This document shows positions 54,413 through 64,000 of a DNA stretch of 64,000 nt, in pieces. Source of the stretch: Niebla homalea. Lineage: Eukaryota; Ascomycota; Lecanoromycetes; Lecanorales; Ramalinaceae. The notes beneath the pieces are model-generated. The model did no database searches and had not been told where the DNA came from. It saw only the letters and a list, made by a program, of their open reading frames with translations. The stretch spans positions 682,001 to 746,000 of the forward strand of contig JAHGAU010000026.1 of NCBI GenBank assembly GCA_019925105.1, written 5' to 3'. The position numbers were made by a program, and so were the translations under genes. Every line of letters begins with the position of its first letter. Position 1 is the first letter of the stretch.

Positions 54413-56305
54413 TCATAAGGCCTCGCCAACACCTTGACTCCATCTAGCATGGTCATATCCGTCATAGCTATCATGCTGACCAACGCTGCTGTAGCCACCA
54501 TTGTGGCTCTCACCAGATTGCAGATCCTCGAATCTCAGCCGTCTGGCCTGCCCGTTGATGCTTGTTGCTGGGCTGCGGCTGCTTCTCCTACCCTCGTAAC
54601 TCTGTCTTGGTGAATGTGATTGACGGCGCTGGCGGGGGGGCTCCTGGCTATCCCAAGGTACTGGTGGCGGACTCATCGTAGCCGTGGTCGGTGGGGTACC
54701 GCTGTAGCGAGTCTTGTGCTGCTCCCAGGGGGGTACGTGGTCGCTTTGGCGTGGTCGATAGGGATCGTTGACGGAAGAGTATTGCTCGCCCCCGCTGTTG
54801 CTCGATGTGGTGTTGTTGCTTGCGCTGGAGTCATAGCTATTGGTGTTGATGGCGCTGTTTCGGTTGGGTGAACGAGACGGAATTTGGGGTTTGTTGGAGA
54901 TGACTGCCGAATGTCGAGACTGGCGATTGTCAGACTCATTAGAGTAGCCTGGCTCTACAGGGGCTTCGTGGTGGTGGAGAGACTGGCGAAGATCCTGCGA
55001 AGGTGCTTCTGTTTGGAGAACATGAACGTGCATATCCTCATAAGGCTGTCCGATCCCGCTCAGACCAAAGGGAGTTGGGGGACGATCGGCATCATTATGG
55101 GTTGGGAGCACCCCTGACTGAGGGCGTGAACGCGAACGAGATGCAGATCGCGATCGGGATTCGGACGAATTCCGAAGGCGCTTCTTCTCCTCGTGTTGAT
55201 GTACACCGTAAGCTGCAGCGCCTGCAGCTGCGAGACCACCTGCTGCTTTCAGTCCATTATGGGAGTTTGAAGTGGGTCGGTTGGAGCTTGGAAGAGTGTT
55301 GATTCCATTACGGCTGGCAGTGTTGCTTTGTCGTGGCAGGCCGGATCCTGATGCTGGTCCCATACTTGAAGCAGCAAGCCCAGGGGGAAGCCCGTGACGT
55401 ATGCTCTGCATGTGAGGCGCATTGGATATAGGCATGTGAGAGCCTTGAGTGTTTCCGGCATTGTGGGCGCCGTAGCCTGCTGCACCAGCTGGTCCAGTGC
55501 CTATTGGTCCCACGCCAGATCGAAGGGGTGAGTGACTGTTTACATTACGTGGTGCGGGGGCAGCTTTTGTGTGCTCATTTTGGTGATGGTGATATAGTCC
55601 ATACCCTGATGCGGCTGCTGCTGTCGCGCCTGCAAGCCCAGCTGCGGCTCCATGGTGGTTCGAGCTGCGAGGCGACTGGTTGATCGCAGCACTGTCATTG
55701 AAGGGATTCTCCTGTGGCTGGCGCATGGCTGGATGCTGGGGAAGACTGGGCGCTTGGCTGTGGCTGCCGTGTGGAATGGCTCCTTCGGCCATCAGGGGCA
55801 CGGATGGTTGATGATCGGTACTCCGACGCCCGTGAGCAATAGCGGCTGGTGAGTAATTGCGACCTGGATTGGTAGGCTTCTCCTTCCACGATTTGATCTC
55901 TTCGTCCGCTACTGGAGTGACGTTGCGCTTGTTGCGACGCCGTTTTCGGAGCACCAGACAACAGCAGATGCCGGCAAGAAGGCCAATCAAGAAGACTGCG
56001 GCGACCACACAACCAACGATGATGCCAATCTTGGCACCGCTGCTAAGGCCATGATGGGCAGTCGCCGCAGGGGCGGAAGATGATGCTGCCACTGCTGTAG
56101 GTGTGACCGAGGACGATGAGGGAGTTGATGTTGGTGAAGATGACGGTGATTGAGCAGACATGGCCGAGTTGATGGCTCCAGCGGCGCCTTGCGCACCATT
56201 GATGAAGTCGTTGAGGGGGTTGGCAGTCGTCGCTGCAGCTTGTCCGGCGACTTGGGCTGCCCGTACGGCAAAGAGCAAAGACGTCACTAGAGCTGTTCGA
56301 TCCAT
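54413..56305 (-). CDS. Single-pass plasma-membrane-type protein with long low-complexity cytoplasmic tail
   Basis: Single exon, 630 residues from ATG 56305. The frame is open further upstream, but this ATG places a signal peptide first (MDRTALVTSLLFAVRAAQVAG). A short Ser/Thr/Pro-rich ectodomain follows, then one transmembrane helix (KIGIIVGCVVAAVFLIGLLA, then GICCCLVL) and a basic stop-transfer RKRRRNKR. The cytoplasmic part (about 500 residues) is rich in Ser, Pro, His, Gly and Asn with Arg/Ser repeats (ESRSRSASRSRSRPQSG) and resembles no domain I know. The layout is like fungal cell-wall stress sensors or SKG6-type proteins, without a WSC domain. Function unknown. Confidence 0.8.
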   Translation of the reverse strand: MDRTALVTSLLFAVRAAQVAGQAAATTANPLNDFINGAQGAAGAINSAMSAQSPSSSPTSTPSSSSVTPTAVAASSSAPAATAHHGLSSGAKIGIIVGCVVAAVFLIGLLAGICCCLVLRKRRRNKRNVTPVADEEIKSWKEKPTNPGRNYSPAAIAHGRRSTDHQPSVPLMAEGAIPHGSHSQAPSLPQHPAMRQPQENPFNDSAAINQSPRSSNHHGAAAGLAGATAAAASGYGLYHHHQNEHTKAAPAPRNVNSHSPLRSGVGPIGTGPAGAAGYGAHNAGNTQGSHMPISNAPHMQSIRHGLPPGLAASSMGPASGSGLPRQSNTASRNGINTLPSSNRPTSNSHNGLKAAGGLAAAGAAAYGVHQHEEKKRLRNSSESRSRSASRSRSRPQSGVLPTHNDADRPPTPFGLSGIGQPYEDMHVHVLQTEAPSQDLRQSLHHHEAPVEPGYSNESDNRQSRHSAVISNKPQIPSRSPNRNSAINTNSYDSSASNNTTSSNSGGEQYSSVNDPYRPRQSDHVPPWEQHKTRYSGTPPTTATMSPPPVPWDSQEPPRQRRQSHSPRQSYEGRRSSRSPATSINGQARRLRFEDLQSGESHNGGYSSVGQHDSYDGYDHARWSQGVGEAL

Positions 56306-57105
56306 TACGATGTCTTTGAAAATGAATCGAACGTTGTGGTAGGATCTCGCACGGTCGGTTAACGTTGATAAGACAGCTGCGATTCTTCTTTGACCTGAAA
56401 AGCAGGAATACTGAGGAACTGATCGGGAATTGGTCAAATTGTCATGGCATGAACTGATGAACCTAAGCTGCTGTGGACGTGTGACACTGAATTGAAAAGA
56501 TGGAAGTTCAGCCACATATATGCCATCATATTGCGTGTCACTTCAGGTCAAAAAACAGGACTTATGTTCGATCGAAAGAAGATATCCAATGGGAGGATCC
56601 CGATCACCAACGCCCTGCCTGTAGCTTGTGGCTTGACCGGATAACCATGATGACTTGGGCATAGTCTCTCAGACTAGTCACGTTCTGGGCGAAGATCAGC
56701 GATTTCGCAACGTCGAAGGTCTTGGATGTCGCTCCAAAGTCCTGGGCGCACGGTTGACTTATCCGGCGTTCATGCTACAACAAGCAAATTCCCGCATACA
56801 TTTGAGAAGCTCGGTTGGCGCTACTTGCCTCAGGCAATTTCATGCGAGCACCGCCACAGTATCTATTTGCAAGCCTGGGTCATGATCATTTGCCATTTGT
56901 GCGGCTCGAATTAGCTCGAGAAGAGTTGCAAGGTGGGCCTTTTTTCAATAATGCTGCTGAACGTATGCTCTCCACGTGTACAGCATGTGTAAGGTGTCGA
57001 GAACAGCCCACCGAGCAATTCTAACATATAATATATTCTGATTGCAGTCATTTGAGGAGAGTCACGAACGGATTGAGACTTGGTGGCCGTCCAATTTGGA
57101 ATACT
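56306..57105. other. Region between RIC1 3' end and the membrane protein promoter
   Basis: 800 bp. It contains the membrane protein's upstream region and RIC1 3' UTR. Several small ORFs show no family resemblance. Confidence 0.4.
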
Positions 57106-60100
57106 TCATGGTCTTACCGAGCTCGAGGAGCCCGTCGCTTCACTATCAGCAGGGTTTTGATTACCATTGACATGCGCTGTGGACGCCTTGCTTTGCGAGG
57201 GAACCGGTGTTTTCGACTGTTCAATTCCTTCCTGCTTCTGATCCATGCCATTTTGCATGGATGTCATGGCTTCTCGTAGCGCGTCTCCACTGTCATCAAG
57301 AGCCATCAGGAAACGAGCCAATTCCTTACACAAATCCCAGTCGCCAGCTTGTTTCGCCCTTTGAAGTAGCCGGACGCATTGCTCAGAGCTACGCTCATTT
57401 TCTTCGAGTGTCTGCAAGACCAAAAGATATCCGCCAGCTGTCTTGAGCATACCCTTGTCCAGGGAGGACTCGAACAACTCCTGGGGTCGAGGAAGACAGC
57501 TGTATAAGGTCTGCCATGATCTGACCTCGGTTTTGCGTGTGCATTGCACAATGATGTCGAGATAATCAGGGAATGAGGACAAGAAGGAGACAACATCTGG
57601 AAGAAGTGCAGCATCAGTATCTGGCGGCTTGTCTACCTCTTCATCGAGGATTGTGTGCAAGAGCACTTCTAGAGCGTGTGAAAAGTACGGTAATTGTTGG
57701 TAGCGAAGCGCGAGCGAGCTTGCATCTGCTGCATCATAATTGGCGAGATGACGCCGTAGAAGTTCGGGGAGGAAGAGCTGCGAGCGGATGGACAGTCGGA
57801 ACAACGTAAAATGGGCGTCTCTGCGCTGGAGCAGCTCGGCGTCGATACCAAGCAGGATCCCTTTATTGACCACGATCGAGGTGGGGTAGAAGTCCGTCGG
57901 TATGGAAATCGTCAGCGGTATTTCTCGATCGTTCTCACTTGAGGCAGCTTGGACCAGGTCTTCCACATCGGTCCAACAGAGCATCTGCGAGCCGTCGAAG
58001 AGCCACAAGGAATTTCTGAGCCCACCATCAGACGACGACAAATCGAGCGCGCTCTCTACTGATGGCGATCCCGGTAATGACCTCGAAGGTGAGCCAGCTA
58101 GTGGGACTTGATCTCCCATGAGATCGAAATACTCAACGTTTTGAGCAATCACCCGCATATCGTACTTTACATCGCCCCTGTCACTCGTCGAAGGTTGTAG
58201 TAGTACGAGTTTAGCGTCAACCAAGAACATGACCGAGGCGCAAGCTACATCTTGTGAAGGGTCGCCGTCCCCTGTGCAAAGTTAGGATCCAAAAGCTAAG
58301 TCGAGCGGAGCTTCACCTACGTCGCTGATGTTCTGGGAGAATCCAGCTGACAGCTCGAACCCGAGCGGGCGCTCTCACGATGCCATGTAATGCAATCTGG
58401 CCCACTTGGACAAGACTCACCGCCGTGGGCGTTGCATTAATGATGAAATGATACAAGAGGTTCTGATATGTGTAGACCAGCAGAGAATCTTGACTTGTTT
58501 GAGACATGGTGACTACTGGAGATGGGAGTTGCTCGAAATGAAGGAGCGAGTTATCGTCAAGGCCACGCTCTCTGGAGTAAAGTCGAAGCTTGGAAAAAGT
58601 AAGCAAAGGAGCAATGCAGCAATGCACTAGGAGGTTATGTACTTCATGATTCTCATCCGTCTCCGCAGCCACGATAAGCACGTGCTGATACCAGCACATT
58701 CCACCTCGTACAACAAAGGCATTTTCAGCAGACGCGTCATCAAAGACCTTCCATCTCCCACTGACGACACTGTAGTGAGCCAAGCCACGCCGGCCAGCCA
58801 CAGCTACGTAACGGCCGTCAGGAGAGATGACCGCGCTCCGGATAGGTCCCTGGACTGACAAGTATGTTGGGGGCATCTGGACGTTATGCCAAAGAGGAGG
58901 GTCGGAAGATAGTGCCGTGAACAGAGGCAGGTCGAAGCCCCTGTATATCATGAGACTGTTTTGCGTTAGGAGCAGTGTCCGAGAGACGTTGGCAGAGCAA
59001 AAGCAACTGGTCACGGCACTTTTGGCCATCTCAACTAGCCACAATCGATGGTCTCTATTCCTGGTCAATAGGACGCTGGTACCAGATCCAAGCCAAGTAG
59101 CCTTGCTGACGCCTTGAAGCCATCCTTCATCATTGCTGCGGCAAAGGTTCTGGTCGGCCGCAAAGCTGCTACCCTGAAGCTTCCCGTATACGCTCCACAT
59201 AGCCCAGCCCTTTTCAAATCCGGCAAAGAGACAGTAACCATCGGGAGAGTAGGTCAAAGAGGTGATTTTGCCACTGGATAGGGACGACGTAGGTGCTTCA
59301 AGTCTGTGCGATAGAGGAATACTTCCAGCATAGTCTCTAGCATTATAGACCACAATTTCCGAATTTGCTGTAGCTACGGCTAACAAGGAGAAGCGGGCGT
59401 TTATTGCAGATCTTGTGGCCATCTGATTGTGACTGTCCGGTATGTGGAAGCCATACCCACGAAACAACCTTCGCGGACCTTGGGTCTCTCCAACTGATGA
59501 GGCTAGTCTCTGGACAGCATAAGCCCCTCCATCGCTCGTGATCCAGATGGCCAGGCTCATGGCACGGTCATAAACCATACCAAGTACTTTGGACTTCTTC
59601 TGAACCCAGGCCATCCTACTCACGAGCTCAGTAGTCGTTGGATTCTCTTTCTTGTCTGGGGTCCATTTGATGCATTGTACGGCAGGAGGTTTGTTGGTAG
59701 CGACAATGAGCTCCTCATCGAGTGCCAGGACTTTGCTGATGCCCGCATCGACCTTGATGACCATCCGAAAGCGTATGTTGACCTCTGGTAAGCCCCTCTG
59801 CTCTTCCTCGACGGCCAAGCGGTCGGCATGGCTTTGTCTTCGTGGGTGGCCATTTTCCCTGGCTAGCTGATAGACGCGGGACGTCGGATCAGTGACAATG
59901 CTATAGGTGATGAGGAAGCCAAGAGATGTTTGTATGACTGCCACTGCAGAGTCTGGACGTAGGAGTACAGCAACATTCTGACCGTAATTCTTCAGTGATT
60001 GTTTGGAGCGTATGACTGATGCAAGGATGACAACTGGCTAGCAATCAGTCAGAAACTACCAAGATCCTCCAGCTGTCTCCATACCGATGTCTGCCAAACG

Positions 60101-60288
60101 CTCAAATTGGTCTCTGTGATTGTGGTGAAGAGGCGTCCGTTGCGGGAGATGCGTAACCCCAGAAGGTTTTCCCCGTCACTTTCAGCACTGTCGCTGTCTT
60201 TTTCTGCCTTGTCATCATCATCATCGTCAATTTTCCGTCGTCGTCGGCTTGCAGCATAGATCCTTGGAGCACCCAACGGCCAGTACAT
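57106..60288 (-). CDS. RIC1: Ric1, subunit of the Ric1-Rgp1 GEF for Ypt6/Rab6
   Basis: Three exons, 60288..60085, 60037..58321 and 58271..57106, with introns of 47 and 49 nt, give 1028 residues (yeast Ric1 is 1056). It starts MYWPLGAPRIYAA, the Ric1 hallmark. Splicing restores LSVWQTS|PVVILASVIRSKQSLKNYG and LLRPDSAVAVIQTSLGFLITY. The N-terminal half is a WD40-like propeller (KITSLTYSPDGYCLFAGFEKGWAMW in the middle). The C-terminal RIC1 domain includes ASVMFLVDAKLVLLQPS and ELLRRHLANYDAADA. The complex activates Ypt6 in retrograde Golgi traffic. The loop after MYWPLGAPRIYAA is only about 25 residues and Asp-rich. The stop at 57106 overlaps a good GTAAGA donor, so a further 3' exon cannot be excluded. 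Confidence 0.9.
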
Positions 60289-60675
60289 GCTGTTGTTCTC
60301 GAAGGCCTGGAGGCCTAGGTACGGGAAGGATGGGAAAAGTTTGGACCTCTCGGAGCGACGAACGTGCTACGTCAATGCGCTTGACCGTTCTTGTGCATAC
60401 TCTCAGTGACTCTATATCATTAAGAATTCATAGTTTACCAACTCAATCGTCGCTAGGTCTGCTCAGATGAGGTAGGGCACGGATTGGAAGACTTGTTGGA
60501 CGACTGATATAACAGTTTGCACCACAGGTCTGGTAACCAGAAACTTCGCATGACGGCAGATATTGGGTAAGCTTAATTCCTTGCACTTTGATGGTACCGC
60601 ACCCCAATCATCTGCACATGATCCAGCGTAGTCCAATCCATCTATCCTAGAGCTACTCCCTCCTAGGATAAACAT
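60289..60675. other. Region between TMA20 3' end and RIC1 5' end
   Basis: 387 bp holding the RIC1 promoter and TMA20 3' UTR (inference). Nothing else is recognised. Confidence 0.4.
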
Positions 60676-61335
60676 TCAGTCAATGCTCATTTTCCACAAT
60701 CCATCGCCCAAGCAATGGCCTCCATCAATAGCAACACCCTTCTTCTTCTCTTTCATCTCTTCCGTACCCATCCTCAATTGGCCAACCATACAAGCCTCTT
60801 CCTTCCCCTCCGCCATGATGACAGCAACATCGCCCTCTCTCAATTGGCCGTCTGCCTCCGGTAATCGACCTCCAGCCGAGGTCAAGCCAGGAACCATCAA
60901 CGCGGCGCCCGAAAGCACAAAGCGAATGGCCCCTCTATCTATTCCAATCCTTGAGAAACATTGCGGGAACTGGTGTACCACGCGTAGATGTGGTATGATC
61001 GCATCGTCCATGTGTTGCCAGAATAAGGGCTCATTACTCAAAGCATAGAGGGAGACGCGGTCTGGCCTGGCCGCATTAGTGGGGCCATACTCCAGGTAGC
61101 AGCAACATGGGAAGGCTTCACAATTTCAACAAATCCAACTGGGACTTCTTGGGTATTATCTCATCGATGTGTGGAGCAAGTAGTGGGTATGTCTCTACCA
61201 CTTTGGTACGGATGCCGCGCTGCACCGATGACTTGACTTTCGATTTCGCACCAGCTGTAATACTGCGTTGATCCCGTCAGCTTCGTGCGCGCTTCTGGAG
61301 GTGGTGTCTGGAGAAACGCACTCTTTCTTGAACAT
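60676..61335 (-). CDS. TMA20: Translation machinery-associated protein 20 (MCT-1 family)
   Basis: Three exons, 61335..61322, 61262..61122 and 61066..60676, with introns of 59 and 55 nt, give 181 residues, exactly the yeast Tma20 length. It begins MFKKD|ITAGAKSKVKSSVQRGIRT, then KVVETYPLLAPHIDEIIPKK. The splice LLKL|PDRVSLYALSNEPLFWQH follows. The C-terminal PUA domain reads QVDRGAIKFVLSG-like DRGAIRFVLSGAALMVPGLT, then VAIMAEGKEEACMVG and GHCLGDGLWKM. The MCT-1/Tma20 family binds ribosomes with Tma22 and helps recycle 40S subunits. The gene is on the same strand as RIC1. Confidence 0.94.
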
Positions 61336-64000
61336 GCTGCGACCACCTGTCTCCCATCAAAGAGCGATGCAAATCCCTAGCCACCATTCTCTAACCGCTC
61401 GGTAAGTCGCAATAATGAAACACGGTAATTTACGCTACTGAGGGCATAAATACGGCGATATCTTTTTAAGATACCATCTACGTAGAAGTAATGCTGACTT
61501 GAACACCCAATATCAGAAGCCTTAAAGTGAGCTGCTCAGGGATGACAATATATGTAATGAAAACCATGGATGACCTGAAAAAATGATGCAACCGGCTAGC
61601 ATGACGAGGTGCTTGCTGTCACCTTATCTGAGATTTGTGGATACTTGGAGCAATCAAGGAATGGAATTGATCGAGTCTATGCAGCCAAGGTAGCGTGCCT
61701 ATGCTCTTTGAGGCCTGATTCACCCGGCAACATCCTACAGAATTCCACAGGAGAAGCTTTGAAATGTTTACTTGAGTACCAACCATCTTTGTGTGACAGT
61801 CCTGGATACGTCCAGTTCCCCTCTCTTCCCTTCCACTTTCGGCTGGTGAGGGCAGCATCACACCTTCAACATTCGGAGATGTGTGAGAGGCTGGGGACAC
61901 TGGGGTCTATCGGACTTGCCAAGCGTGCTGAGCACTGGTCAAACATACATAGCTTGTGTCGGACGATGCTCCGATGACGAACATTGCAGAATGCCTGGCA
62001 TGCACCCATTCACGGAAGCTCCACGTGGGTTCTTCATACCGGCGTCATGGAAGATGGTATCGTAAACGGTAAAAGCTTCGGAGAGCTCTAAGCCTTGGCA
62101 TCTATATGCGAGATCTCGATGAGAGATTACTAAGGTGCGTTAGATTCTGAGACCATATGTTGGCACAGTTGGAGTCCGGAAATGAGGAAGAGACATTGGA
62201 GTGCAAGGGCCAAGGGCAAGATGGCCCTGGTGGCTTAAAGTAAAAGTCGGGTTTGGTGGGTTCACATGGAGATGTACAAATTGCCATCAGCCAGGTCCAT
62301 GACCTTAAATTCGCATGTCTGGTCACTTTACCGCTGACACTGTCGCACCTTCTCCAAGCGGGAAAGGGTGAAGTTTGTTAGGACAACGATCGAGCGATGA
62401 GCAGCCATTTCGACGAATTTCTCACACTTGCGCCCTGTATTCAGGGTCTTCATGATTCGAATTATTTTGACGTTCGGTTGGTGTCCGGGATCCTACCTTA
62501 GACGGGCTCGGGGTTCAAATCCCCCAGCTCGTGTAAATTCGTAACATGATTTGGCCTAATCGGTCAAGTCACGAACGATTTCACACCTCAGCTCACCCCT
62601 TTTTTGACGATGTCCGCATGGCGATGAGGTTGTGCATTTTTGATTTTCGATTGCCAATTAGGCTCAGTAACCTGCCAGACTTCAATGATACGTTGAATCT
62701 TGCCAGCACAGGACATCATTCCAAACCTGGACAGAAATGTCAAAACTTCAAGATATCTTATGCTCGGGACGATCTCTAAACATCGATCTTGGAGCACGCT
62801 GATTGGCGGGTCCATCAACCGGACGTTGCAGCGACCGTAGCTGATTGGACAATATTAGCGCAAATAGATGGAGCTTGTAGCCGGCTGGCGTATGTGTCTG
62901 CAAGCCTCTTAACCAAGCCTTGACCCTGATACCAATTCAGATTCCAGACCCTTGTAAATGTCTTTGATCTGAAAGAGAGAAACCCTGAAGATATTTTCCC
63001 TCCTAGGTGAGTAAGATCCCGAGCATGTGAGATAATTAATAAGCTTCATGGCCATGCATGTGGCCACACTCAAGTCCATGAGAAGGGTGACATTTGTCTG
63101 TCTGGACTCTGGGGAGCCTATCCACATCGGAGCTCGAGATTGATGCACTGAGCTGTAGGCGCTAGTGATCTGTAGGTGCTTTTGCTGACTGCTGTGCTTT
63201 TCATTTTTGGTCAGGAAACGGCTATTGTAGCCTCACTAACTTAGTCACTAAGGGAGGTGACCCTTGCCACCGCTCGTGCCGAATAGATCTTTGGTAGGGA
63301 CGCTTGTTTAGCTCCTAGTCAGAAATGCGTTTTCATCAGAAGGCACTTGAGTGGACGGAAGAGGGAGAGGATGTGGGATGAATGCTCTTCATGCTTCGCA
63401 GCATGGACCCTTGCTTGATCTGATTATCCTCTGGGGGACGACGGGAGTCATGAAATCACTGATCTGGACTTTCGTAGAATAATAAGTAGCACACGCCTCG
63501 TCAAAGACCCGCCGGTTCTTCAGGTCGAAAAGGCGCAGGGTCCCACTGGCTACTGGGATTCTGGCACCACTGGGAAAAGTAAACATATGCACATCTGTCT
63601 TGCTTTTAGACATTGCCATGCTCCCGATCTATTAAAGTCTTCGAAGCTCCCGTGGCCCTGTTCCTTCCCTATCATCTCTCCCCGAGTCCCCAACCATTGC
63701 GACGGCTGGATTTGGATGTCCGGGGGCAGGCAGACCTAGGCAGACAGCCGAGTGAAGCGAAGCGAAGGGACGGACTTGCAAGGTCTGCAGGACCAGAATT
63801 GGGGCCTGAGAGTGATCCCCGATGCAGGAAACGCTCCTGTTCTAAAGTCAGGCAAATTAATGGTGGCCATTACCGCGATTCAAAACAGCAAGAATTGTTT
63901 CCAGAGGGACACCGGTCCAGAAATTCCAGAAATTCCATAAATTCACCGGCGACATCTCAACCTCGTCACATGAGGTAAAGTTGTGATAAATACATCCCCG
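61336..64000. other. 2.7-kb right-end region without a recognisable gene
   Basis: The TMA20 promoter lies at the left edge. ORFs at 61609-61977 (+) and 63389-63619 (-, 76 codons) show no recognisable family, and I cannot extend them by splicing. A tRNA T-arm-like sequence lies at 62509-62532 without a matching 5' half. The region may hold regulatory DNA, an unrecognised lineage-specific gene or the edge of an intergenic block. Confidence 0.4.

Noticed and set aside
61609..61977. 122-codon ORF (+) near the right end
   Set aside because: No recognisable domain, signal peptide or intron pattern.
63389..63619. 76-codon ORF (-) starting MAMSKSKTDVHMF
   Set aside because: It has an ATG and even composition, but I can support neither a family nor further exons. 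Left as part of the unresolved right-end region.
1..64000. Possible secondary metabolite, mating-type or defence cluster
   Set aside because: No PKS, NRPS, P450, transporter cluster, NLR or reverse transcriptase is recognisable. The genes are mostly unrelated housekeeping functions.

Overview
The window comes from a filamentous ascomycete nuclear genome (Pezizomycotina; Dothideomycetes-like gene content is my guess, not proven). Almost every gene has a recognisable fungal counterpart. Introns are short (mostly 47-76 nt) with GT..AG ends and CTRAY-type branch points. Gene types such as homeobox, F-box, LIM, Sld3, Med16 and Dpb4 are eukaryotic. I see no operons, CRISPR array, prophage or intact transposon. 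I assembled exons by hand from reading-frame continuity, splice-site phase and family resemblance, so exon coordinates are predictions.

Layout. 1-6.1 kb: APQ12 (partial, -), PRP11/SF3A2 (+), a small uncharacterised conserved protein (-), a SUZ-domain protein (+) and NAR1 (-). 6.7-18.3 kb: TRP4 (+), RPB12 (-), DIS3/RRP44 (+), MED16 (-, nine exons) and an HST3/HST4-type sirtuin (+). 18.9-28.6 kb: mitochondrial uL10m (-), a decayed or mis-resolved secreted-protein locus (+), a PI-PLC-like phosphodiesterase (-), VMA13 (+) and a 1023-residue coiled-coil protein (+). 29.9-41.1 kb: a homeobox transcription factor (-) with a 3.3-kb gene-free upstream region, a GPP1-type HAD phosphatase (-), NUG1 (+), DPB4 (-) and a degenerate Rho-like GTPase (+). 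41.3-53.7 kb: SLD3 (-), a PXL1-like LIM protein (+), SEC13 (+), an F-box protein (-) and a probably GPI-anchored sorbosone/glucose dehydrogenase-like protein (-). 54.4-64 kb: a single-pass membrane protein (-), RIC1 (-), TMA20 (-) and a 2.7-kb tail with no recognisable gene.

How the genes relate. This is a housekeeping segment, not a pathway cluster. Strands alternate, so many neighbours are divergent pairs sharing a 300-900 bp promoter (APQ12/PRP11, NAR1/TRP4, RPB12/DIS3, MED16/HST, PLC/VMA13, GPP1/NUG1, SLD3/PXL1). Recurrent themes are RNA metabolism (PRP11, SUZ, DIS3), transcription (RPB12, MED16, homeobox), replication and chromatin (DPB4, SLD3, sirtuin), secretion (SEC13, RIC1) and translation (uL10m, NUG1, TMA20). 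Readable regulatory signals include a Gcn4/Cpc1 site before TRP4 and ACGCG (MCB-like) elements before both replication genes.

I did not find a clear novel system. The most unusual items are the Rho-like gene without a P-loop, the frame-broken secreted-protein locus, and two conserved-looking proteins without a recognised function.
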